Positions 1 to 5,635 of a DNA stretch of 10,373 nucleotides are shown piece by piece. This DNA comes from Prevotellaceae bacterium (GTDB taxonomy: Bacteria; Bacteroidota; Bacteroidia; Bacteroidales; Bacteroidaceae). The first letter of the stretch is position 1. Every line of letters begins with the position of its first letter. The DNA lies in contig JAJPYW010000286.1 of assembly GCA_021204715.1 (NCBI GenBank), forward strand, positions 1 through 10,373, written 5' to 3'. A program made the translations under genes and the position numbers. Below the pieces are notes generated by a model. The model saw only the letters and a list, made by a program, of their open reading frames with translations, searched no databases and was not told the origin of the DNA.

Positions 1-9
1 ATCTTTATG

Positions 10-17
10 CAAAGATA
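10..17 (-). promoter_or_regulatory. Leftward Bacteroidetes -7 promoter box (candidate)
   Basis: The minus strand reads TATCTTTG here, an exact match to the Bacteroidetes -7 consensus TAnnTTTG. The same octamer occurs in the tilS-yigZ spacer of this window. It would drive a gene lying left of the window, which cannot be seen. No clear -33 TTTG was found about 20 bp upstream. The first palindrome of the 23-bp array begins 24 bp upstream of the box. The box also sits inside a small inverted repeat, ATCTTT-atgc-AAAGAT (1-16). That the promoter is active is inference. Confidence 0.4.
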
Positions 18-37
18 TAACAATGAAATAACATATA

Positions 38-214
38 ATCGAAGCGCTTCCACTCGTTGAATCGAAGCGCTTCCACTCGTTGAATCGAAGCGCTTCCACT
101 CGTTGAATCGAAGCGCTTCCACTCGCTGAATCGAAGCGCTTCCACTCGCTGAATCGAAGCGCTTCCATAGGTGCTAACGAAGCGCTTCCATAGGTGTTAT
201 CGAAGCGCTTCGAT
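38..214. repeat. Eight-copy 23-bp tandem array with palindromic core
   Basis: Eight consecutive units start at 38, 61, 84, 107, 130, 153, 176 and 199, all with a period of exactly 23 bp. Each contains the perfect 10-bp palindrome GAAGCGCTTC (41-50, 64-73, 87-96, 110-119, 133-142, 156-165, 179-188, 202-211). Units 1-3 are identical. Units 4-5 differ from them by one base (CGTTGA to CGCTGA). Units 6-7 keep the core but have a different spacer (CATAGGTG). The last, partial unit grows into a 16-bp perfect palindrome, ATCGAAGCGCTTCGAT (199-214). The period is not a multiple of three and stop codons recur, so the array is not coding. It lies downstream of tilS and upstream of a leftward promoter-like box. 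It could be a stack of protein-binding sites or a slippage-expanded repeat; its function is unknown. Confidence 0.95.
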
Positions 215-246
215 AAAACCGGTGTTTGGGAAGATGAAAATGAGTG

Positions 247-337
247 GTTAGTGTTCCGCGTTAAGCGCGTTAGCGTACCGCGTCGAGTGACGTTAGCGTA
301 CCGCGTTGAGCGGCGTTAGCGTTCAGCGTCGGGCGGC
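247..337. repeat. Second, degenerate 23-bp-period repeat series
   Basis: Four related units lie head to tail at 247-268 (22 bp, degenerate), 269-291, 292-314 and 315-337. They share a GTTAGCGTACCGCG-like core. The last three are exactly 23 bp, the same period as the array at 38-214, although the sequence is mostly different; a CGTTGA hexamer is common to some units of both. The final unit covers the tilS stop codon (316-318) and the codons for about its last six residues, so the repeat both flanks and encodes the end of TilS. Between the two series, 215-246 shows nothing recognisable. No U-tract terminator for tilS is visible. Confidence 0.8.
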
Positions 338-1833
338 AACAGCGTTACGAGCATGACTTGCTTGGTATGGCTGTCTACCTTGAAGCGGTTGTCGACGCGC
401 TCGCCCACCAACCAACAGATGGCATCGCCGCAGCAGAGTAGCCACTGTTTCTCTTTGCGCGGCAGGGAGAATTTGTGGTCGGTGAAGTAGTCGCTCACCA
501 TCTTGCGGCCGTGCATACCGAAGGGCACGAAGCTGTCGCCGCGCTGCCAGCGGCGCAAGGTAAGGGGTTGTTGCAGCTTGTCGGCATCGAAGCAGGCGGT
601 GTCTTTGGTGCGGGGAATGTTGAAGTCCGCTGTGTAAGCAAAGGTCTCTATACGTAATCGGGGACGGTCATCGTGCGCGCCGGACGTTTTCCCGTTACCT
701 GTAATTACAGTCTTACTATCCGCGCCGGACGTTTTCCCGTTATCTGTAATTACAGTCTTACTATCCGCGCCGGACGTTTTCCCGTTTTCAGTAATTACAG
801 TTTTGTTGTCAGCACACAGTTTTTCCCTGTTTTCTATAATAACCGTTTTCTCATCTGCATAGAACTTTTCCCCGTCCCCCTCATCCTTATTCTCCTCATC
901 GGCTTGCCGCACGCGTGGCGTTACCAACAAAAGGTTGCGGTCTTTTACCACACGCCACTCTTTGCTAAGGAATACTTTGCCTGCTTGTCCTTCGACGGCG
1001 TGGAGTATGGACGCTGTTTGGGCGGCGTTGAAGCCGAGGGGGTGGAGCAGCTCGAAGAGCAAGGCGGCCGGAGCGGGTTCCCTTTGCAGGGCGGCGATGT
1101 CGATGCCTTCAGGCCGCTGCACACGTTGCCGGGCCTCGTCCATGCTGTGACGGTAGACGAGGGCGACATCCGTCAGGCGGGTAGCCATATCGACAAGCGA
1201 TTGGCGCACCGAGGGGTTCATCTCCTCCATCAAAGGCAGGAGCCTAAGGCGTATCTTGTTGCGTGTGAACGAGGGTTGCAGGTTGGTGCTGTCGGTGACG
1301 TAGGGCTGGCCGATGGCCTGCAGATAGGCCGTTATCTCTTCACGGCTTGTGCAAAGCAGCGGGCGCACTACATAGCCGTTGCGGGGGCGGATGCCGCACA
1401 GCCCGCTTATACCCGTACCGCGTATCAAATTCAAGAGGATGGTCTCCACACTGTCGTCGCGGTGGTGGGCCACGGCGATGACGGCGGCGCCTACATCGCT
1501 TCGCAGCTGTTCAAACCAGCCGTAGCGCAGCTCGCGCGCGGCCATCTCGATGGAGACGTGCCGTGTCCGGGCTTCGCGGCGGGTGTCGAAGCGGGCGACG
1601 TGCAAGGGTACTTGCAGCGTGGCGCAGAGACTTCTCACGAAGGCTTCGTCACGCAGGGACTCGGCGCCGCGCAACGAGAAGTTGCAATGCGCCGCCTCGC
1701 ATGTGTAGCCCAAGGCGAGCAACACACGCAGCAAGGCCACCGAGTCGGCCCCGCCGCTCACGGCCACGAGTACTTTCCCACCGGGCTCCATAAGCCTTTG
1801 GGAGGCGATGAATTGTGCTACCTTGCGTTTCAT
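316..1833 (-). CDS. tilS: tRNA(Ile)-lysidine synthetase TilS
   Basis: TilS uses ATP and lysine to convert C34 of the CAU-anticodon tRNA(Ile) to lysidine, which lets it read AUA as isoleucine. It acts in the cytoplasm and is normally essential. The PP-loop ATP-binding motif SGGADS is at residues 26-31 of the chosen start. The N-terminal ATPase domain continues through the HHRDDSVET and [11 protein letters not shown] motifs. A C-terminal TilS domain follows ([15 protein letters not shown], then the [10 protein letters not shown] region). At 505 residues it is longer than the roughly 430 typical of the family. Much of the excess is a run of five 15-residue repeats at about residues 312-386, between the substrate-binding and C-terminal domains. 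The start at 1833 is preferred over an in-frame ATG at 1884 because the -7 box (1851-1858) lies between them. Its last residues are encoded by a 23-bp repeat unit. Function is near certain; the start is probable. Confidence 0.95.
   Translation of the reverse strand: MKRKVAQFIASQRLMEPGGKVLVAVSGGADSVALLRVLLALGYTCEAAHCNFSLRGAESLRDEAFVRSLCATLQVPLHVARFDTRREARTRHVSIEMAARELRYGWFEQLRSDVGAAVIAVAHHRDDSVETILLNLIRGTGISGLCGIRPRNGYVVRPLLCTSREEITAYLQAIGQPYVTDSTNLQPSFTRNKIRLRLLPLMEEMNPSVRQSLVDMATRLTDVALVYRHSMDEARQRVQRPEGIDIAALQREPAPAALLFELLHPLGFNAAQTASILHAVEGQAGKVFLSKEWRVVKDRNLLLVTPRVRQADEENKDEGDGEKFYADEKTVIIENREKLCADNKTVITENGKTSGADSKTVITDNGKTSGADSKTVITGNGKTSGAHDDRPRLRIETFAYTADFNIPRTKDTACFDADKLQQPLTLRRWQRGDSFVPFGMHGRKMVSDYFTDHKFSLPRKEKQWLLCCGDAICWLVGERVDNRFKVDSHTKQVMLVTLLPPDAER
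676..900 (-). repeat. 45-bp in-frame minisatellite inside tilS
   Basis: Five 45-bp units lie at 676-720, 721-765, 766-810, 811-855 and 856-900. The first two differ by about one base, the third by a few more, and the fourth and fifth are progressively diverged. Each encodes 15 residues of the form DxKTVITxNGKTSGA, except the most diverged one (856-900), which reads [15 protein letters not shown]. Units 1 and 2 contain the perfect 12-bp palindrome CTGTAATTACAG (699-710, 744-755); unit 3 keeps its GTAATTAC centre. The frame is kept throughout. The peptide is hydrophilic, rich in Lys, Asp, Asn, Thr and Gly, and is probably an exposed linker. The gradient of divergence suggests expansion from the 676 side. 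Confidence 0.95.
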
Positions 1834-1850
1834 GCGCGCTACTTGTGTGG

Positions 1851-1858
1851 CAAAGATA
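1851..1858 (-). promoter_or_regulatory. tilS -7 promoter box
   Basis: The minus strand reads TATCTTTG, matching TAnnTTTG. It ends 17 nt before the preferred tilS start at 1833, giving a short leader of roughly 10-13 nt. A TTTG on the minus strand at 1882-1885 could serve as a -33 element, though the 23-bp spacer is slightly long. The box falls inside the alternative upstream tilS reading frame, which argues against the start at 1884. Confidence 0.6.
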
Positions 1859-1891
1859 GTGCAATTCTTTTTTATAGCAGCCAAAAGTTAC

Positions 1892-1899
1892 TATCTTTG
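1892..1899 (+). promoter_or_regulatory. yigZ-family gene -7 promoter box
   Basis: TATCTTTG, a perfect TAnnTTTG match, ends only 4 nt before the ATG at 1904. Transcription would start at or within a few bases of the start codon, so the mRNA would be leaderless or nearly so. With the tilS box it forms a perfect 10-bp inverted repeat, CAAAGATAGT (1851-1860) and ACTATCTTTG (1890-1899). No convincing -33 element was found. Confidence 0.55.
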
Positions 1900-1903
1900 T
1901 GGC

Positions 1904-2536
1904 ATGAGCGCGGATACCTATAAGACGCTTGCGGCTCCAGCCCGGGGAATCTACACCGAGAAGCGGAGCAAGTTCATCGCCATCGCCCTGCCCGCAGGCA
2001 CGGTGGAGGAGGTGAAGGAACGCTTGGAGGAGTGCCGCAAAGCGTATTATGACGCCCGCCACGTTTGTTATGCTTACATGCTTGGCGCCGAAAGGTCGCT
2101 GTTCCGCATGAACGACAACGGAGAGCCGTCGGGCACGGCGGGCAGGCCCATATTGGGGCAAATCAACGCGCGTGAACTCACCGATGTATTGGTGGTGGTG
2201 GTGCGCTACTTCGGCGGCATCAAGCTTGGCACCGGCGGACTTACGCAAGCCTACAAGAGAGCGGCTGCCGAGGCGCTCGACGCCGCTGCCATTATAGAGA
2301 AGACGGTGCCCGCCACGCTTACGGCGCTCTTCGAGTATCCCTTCTTGAACGACGTGATGCGGGTGGTCAAGGAGGAGGAAGCGGAGATTGTGTCGCAGTC
2401 GTTCGACATGGATTGCCGCATGACGCTCTCCATACGCCGCTCGGCCTTGCCGCGCCTTAGGGCGCGCTTGGAAAAGGTGGAGTCCTTGCGCTTGGCAACC
2501 GATGTTCCCATACCTTCAGATACCGGCCGACTATGA
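1904..2536 (+). CDS. YigZ/IMPACT family protein (UPF0029 + DUF1949)
   Basis: The 210-residue product is close to the roughly 204 residues of E. coli YigZ. The N-terminal UPF0029/Impact domain holds the family signature: NDNGEPSGTAG at residues 70-80, then RYFGGIKLGTGGL at 101-113. The remainder (about 135-210) fits the DUF1949 C-terminal domain. Eukaryotic IMPACT modulates the GCN2 kinase; the bacterial role is not firmly established, and a link to translation or nucleic-acid binding has been suggested. The start at 1904 follows a -7 box directly and begins MSADTYKTL; the frame is open further upstream but has no family-like sequence there. The stop overlaps the next gene's start as ATGA (2533-2536), so the two are probably translationally coupled. 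Family assignment is secure; function is not. Confidence 0.93.
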   Translation: MSADTYKTLAAPARGIYTEKRSKFIAIALPAGTVEEVKERLEECRKAYYDARHVCYAYMLGAERSLFRMNDNGEPSGTAGRPILGQINARELTDVLVVVVRYFGGIKLGTGGLTQAYKRAAAEALDAAAIIEKTVPATLTALFEYPFLNDVMRVVKEEEAEIVSQSFDMDCRMTLSIRRSALPRLRARLEKVESLRLATDVPIPSDTGRL

Positions 2537-3378
2537 CGGGAAACTTGACCAACTACCACAGCCATTGCCTTTTCTGCGACGGACGCGCCGACATGGATCC
2601 TTTCGTGCGCTTTGCCTTGAACGAAGGCTTCTCGGCATACGGCTTCTCTTCGCACGCCCCGTTGCCATTCCCCACGGCGTGGACGATGGAGTGGGACCGC
2701 ATGGACGATTACTTGGGCTTGATTGACCGCTTGAAGCGCAAGTATGCCGGGCTGATAGAACTTTATGCCGGCTTGGAGATAGACTACTTGAACGAGCGCA
2801 GCAACCCGGCGACGGGCGTGTTCCAGTCGCTGCCTCTTGACTTCCGCATCGGCTCGGTGCACCTGCTTTATAACGCGCGAAGCGAGGTGGTGGACATTGA
2901 CTTGCCTCAAGGGAAGTTCCACCGCATGGTGGACCGTGAGTTCGGGGGCGACTTGGACTTGGTTATCCGCCTCTACTACCGCCGGGTGATGCGCATGCTG
3001 CAATTGGGCGGCTTCGACATCGTGGGCCATGTAGACAAACTGCATTACAATGCCGCCTGTTACCGCCCCGGCGTGGTGGACGAGCCGTGGTATGACGAGT
3101 TGGTGCGCCATTGCCTTATAGACATCGCTTGGCGGGGCTATCAAGTGGAGGTGAACACGAAAGCCTACAACGACCTTGGCGTTTTCTTCCCCGACGCGCG
3201 TTATTTCGCTTTCATGCACAGCTTGGGCATCAAGGTGCAGGTGAACAGCGACGCGCACTATCCCCACTTGATAAACAACGGCCGCCCCCAAGCTTTGCGG
3301 GCGTTGAGGGCGGCGGGTTATGAGTGTGTCATGGAGCTGCACGGCGGGCGTTGGAGGGAGATGCCTATTGTTGTTTAG
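2533..3378 (+). CDS. PHP-domain phosphoesterase, histidinol-phosphatase (HisJ/HisK) type
   Basis: This 281-residue protein has the PHP fold's metal-binding residues in the expected order: HxH at residues 9-11 (NYHSH), His41 (SSHAP), Glu82 (GLEIDY), His110 (GSVHLL), His166 (GHVDKL), and Asp240/His242 (NSDAH). These would hold a trinuclear metal centre that hydrolyses a phosphomonoester. The layout and length match PHP-type histidinol-phosphatases, which convert L-histidinol phosphate to L-histidinol in histidine synthesis. No other his gene lies nearby, so the true substrate could be another phosphate ester. Its ATG overlaps the stop of the YigZ-family gene by 4 bp, which implies co-transcription and coupled translation. 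The end faces the S46 operon tail to tail across 63 bp (3379-3441), where no clear terminator hairpin was seen. Confidence 0.88.
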   Translation: MTGNLTNYHSHCLFCDGRADMDPFVRFALNEGFSAYGFSSHAPLPFPTAWTMEWDRMDDYLGLIDRLKRKYAGLIELYAGLEIDYLNERSNPATGVFQSLPLDFRIGSVHLLYNARSEVVDIDLPQGKFHRMVDREFGGDLDLVIRLYYRRVMRMLQLGGFDIVGHVDKLHYNAACYRPGVVDEPWYDELVRHCLIDIAWRGYQVEVNTKAYNDLGVFFPDARYFAFMHSLGIKVQVNSDAHYPHLINNGRPQALRALRAAGYECVMELHGGRWREMPIVV

Positions 3379-3441
3379 CGTGCTTGCCGCCATTCATACG
3401 CTCCCATTCAACTGTCCATATATGCTGTTTCTTTCATCCTT

Positions 3442-5610
3442 TCACTCCCCGGCAATGGTGAGCTCGTCTATCAAGTGCGTGGCACCGGCGAACTTCTCGA
3501 TGATGAAGAGCACGTAGCGTATGTCCACGCACACGGCCCGCTGCGAGGCGGCACGGAAGGCGATGTCGCCCGTGAGCCCTTCGTAGTTGCGGTCGAAGCC
3601 GGTGCCTATGAGTTCACCCTTGGCGTTGAAGACGGGGCTGCCCGAGTTGCCGCCGGTATTGTCCGTGTCTACGATGAAGCACACGGGCATGCGGCCGTCG
3701 GGCAGGGCGTAGCGTCCGTAGTCCTGCTCCCGGTAGAGTTGCTTGAGCTTGTCGGGCACCACAAACTCGTCGCTTGCGGCGTCTTCCTTTTCCATTACTC
3801 CCTTCAAGGTGGTGTAGTATCCGTACTCCAATCCATCATTAGGCGAGTAGGGAAGCACGCGGCCGTAGGTGAGGCGCAGCGTGGAGTTGGCGTCGGGATA
3901 GAGCGGCTGCCCCGCGGCTTGCTTCATTTCCATCATGCCTTTCACCCACGTCTTGTGGGCGGCATCGTAATGGCGGTTGGCCTCCATCATGGCAAGGGAG
4001 GTCTGCAACAGTCCGTCGGTAATGGAGTACTTGAAAAGCACCATCCAGTCGGCATGAATCTTGAAGAGGCTTGGCTTGCGTATGAACTTCTCGAAGTTGG
4101 CGCGGCTGCCGAAGATGGAGTAGTCGAAGCAGGCGTCGATGAAGGCGTCGCTGTCGCCCTTGAAGCGGGAATCGATTACCTTGAAGATGCCGATGCGCTG
4201 TGCTTGCGGAATGTACTGCATGTAGACGCGCAGCATCCGCTTGCCCACGGCACGCTCCACTTGCGGGAAGGGAACGGCGTCGAAGTAGGCCCCGGCAGCC
4301 GTCTTGAGACTGTCTGTGGCCGCGCGGATGCGGGCTTTGTCCTTGCTCTTCAAAGCTGTGACAAGCAGGGTGGTGTTGGGGATGCGCATGAAGTCAAGCC
4401 CCGTAATGAGCGCCTCTTGGATGGCTTGCTGGTGGTAGAGCGCGGGGCGGCGTTGCCTGACGATGCCGGCGATGGTGTCGAAGGCTTCACGGTAGGCCGT
4501 GGTGCCCAAGGAGTCGCCCCAACGGAGCAGCTTCTCTTGCTCGGCCCGCTTGGTGTCGAGCACTTTCAGGCGCGTCAACCCTTCGTTCATGCCGATGGCG
4601 TTCTTCCAGTAGTTGGCGCTCGAGGCGTACTTGCTTGCGTAGTGTATGCGCACGGCGTCGTCCTGCCGCATGTACTCCATGAGCACCTGTTGGCGGGCGT
4701 CGCGCACGTGGTGGCGCATGAAGTTCGTGGTCTCCATGCGCTCTTCCACTTCGTCGGACGTCATGTAGCGCCAGTTGCGTCCGGGAAAGCCCATCACAAA
4801 GGCGAAGTCGCCTTCACTATAGCCTGCAAGACTGATGGTGAGGTGCTTCTTTACTTGCAACGGCACGTTCTCCTTGCTGTAGGCGGCGGGTTTTCCGTCT
4901 TTGTCGGCATAGATGCGGAACAGGGAGAAGTCGCCCGTGTGACGCGGCCATGTCCAGTTGTCGGTATCGGCGCCGAACTTGCCGATGGACGAGGGCGGGG
5001 CGCCCACCATGCGTATGTCGTTGTACGCGCGCTTCACGAAGAGGTAATAGCCGTTGCCCCCGTAGAAGGTCTTCAACTCCAACGAGCGTCCCGGCTCGTC
5101 GGCGATGCCTTCGGCCGCGGCAAAGCGGGCGGCCACTGTCTTCAGGTATTTAGGCGATAGGTAGTTGGTGCCGTTGGGGTCGCTGTCTTTCTGCAACTGT
5201 TCCCGCACGTAGTCCGTCACGTCGAGTATTTGCTCTATGAAGGTAACGGTGAGTCCCGGGCAGGGCAGCTCCTCGCCGCGCGACAAGGCCCAGAAGCCGT
5301 CCGTCAGGTAGTCGTGTTCCACCGAGCTGTGCTGCTGTATGGCGTTGTACCCGCAGTGGTGGTTGGTGAGCAACAGGCCTTCGGCCGAGATGACTTCGGC
5401 GGTACAGCCGCCGCCGAAGTGCACCACGGCGTCTTTGAGCGAGATGCCGTCGGGGTTGTAAATGGCGCTCACGGGGATTTCCAATCCCAATTCTATCATG
5501 GCCACCTCGTTCTGCCTTTGCAGGTCGGTGAGCATCCACATGCCCTCGTCGGGATAGGCACTAAGGAAGCAGGCAAGCAGCGAAAGCAGCGTGAGGACAG
5601 TTTTTTTCAT
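3442..5610 (-). CDS. S46 dipeptidyl-peptidase, DPP11-like (Asp/Glu-specific)
   Basis: S46 serine exopeptidases remove dipeptides from the N-terminus of oligopeptides, in Bacteroidetes typically in the periplasm. Counting from Met at 5610 (722 residues), the triad is His85 (TNHHCGY), Asp227 (WPRHTGD) and Ser656 (GGNSGSP). This nearly coincides with Porphyromonas gingivalis DPP11 (His85, Asp227, Ser655). The NW and R of DNWTWPRHTGD match the residues that clamp the substrate N-terminus. Arg674, 18 residues after the serine, corresponds to DPP11 Arg673, which gives acidic P1 preference. A signal peptide (MKKTVLTLLSLL, ending near SAYP) precedes the mature DEGMW start; a Cys at 13 makes a lipoprotein a weak alternative. 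An in-frame ATG at 5622 is possible, but MKK is the usual signal start. It lies 25 bp after the paralogous gene in the same operon. Family is certain; specificity is inferred. Confidence 0.93.
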   Translation of the reverse strand: MKKTVLTLLSLLACFLSAYPDEGMWMLTDLQRQNEVAMIELGLEIPVSAIYNPDGISLKDAVVHFGGGCTAEVISAEGLLLTNHHCGYNAIQQHSSVEHDYLTDGFWALSRGEELPCPGLTVTFIEQILDVTDYVREQLQKDSDPNGTNYLSPKYLKTVAARFAAAEGIADEPGRSLELKTFYGGNGYYLFVKRAYNDIRMVGAPPSSIGKFGADTDNWTWPRHTGDFSLFRIYADKDGKPAAYSKENVPLQVKKHLTISLAGYSEGDFAFVMGFPGRNWRYMTSDEVEERMETTNFMRHHVRDARQQVLMEYMRQDDAVRIHYASKYASSANYWKNAIGMNEGLTRLKVLDTKRAEQEKLLRWGDSLGTTAYREAFDTIAGIVRQRRPALYHQQAIQEALITGLDFMRIPNTTLLVTALKSKDKARIRAATDSLKTAAGAYFDAVPFPQVERAVGKRMLRVYMQYIPQAQRIGIFKVIDSRFKGDSDAFIDACFDYSIFGSRANFEKFIRKPSLFKIHADWMVLFKYSITDGLLQTSLAMMEANRHYDAAHKTWVKGMMEMKQAAGQPLYPDANSTLRLTYGRVLPYSPNDGLEYGYYTTLKGVMEKEDAASDEFVVPDKLKQLYREQDYGRYALPDGRMPVCFIVDTDNTGGNSGSPVFNAKGELIGTGFDRNYEGLTGDIAFRAASQRAVCVDIRYVLFIIEKFAGATHLIDELTIAGE

Positions 5611-5635
5611 ACACACAGGCATGGCAACGGGCGGG

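Noticed and set aside
38..214. CRISPR array
   Set aside because: The period is only 23 bp and the segments between palindromic cores are themselves repeated, so there are no unique spacers; no cas gene is present.
38..214. Catabolite-response (cre) operators for a CcpA-like regulator
   Set aside because: Only the AAGCGCTT centre fits; the outer TG...CA positions fail on one side, and Bacteroidetes are not known to use CcpA.
199..214. Intrinsic terminator of tilS
   Set aside because: The 16-bp palindrome has no U-tract on the tilS (minus) strand and leaves almost no loop; it fits better as the last unit of the array.
1834..1884. N-terminal 17-residue extension of TilS
   Set aside because: The extra codons overlap a perfect -7 promoter box, and the peptide does not resemble TilS; the start at 1833 fits better.
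673..1923. Long plus-strand ORF antisense to tilS
   Set aside because: It is a shadow of the GC-rich tilS frame with no recognisable domain; the minus strand encodes a full TilS with intact motifs.
3379..3441. Bidirectional terminator between the PHP gene and the S46 operon
   Set aside because: Only a short CATATATG palindrome was found, with no GC stem and flanking U/A tracts.
3475..5160. 561-residue plus-strand ORF antisense to the DPP11-like gene
   Set aside because: The translation is low-complexity (His, Val, Gly and Ala rich), as expected from antisense codons; the opposite strand has the complete S46 triad.
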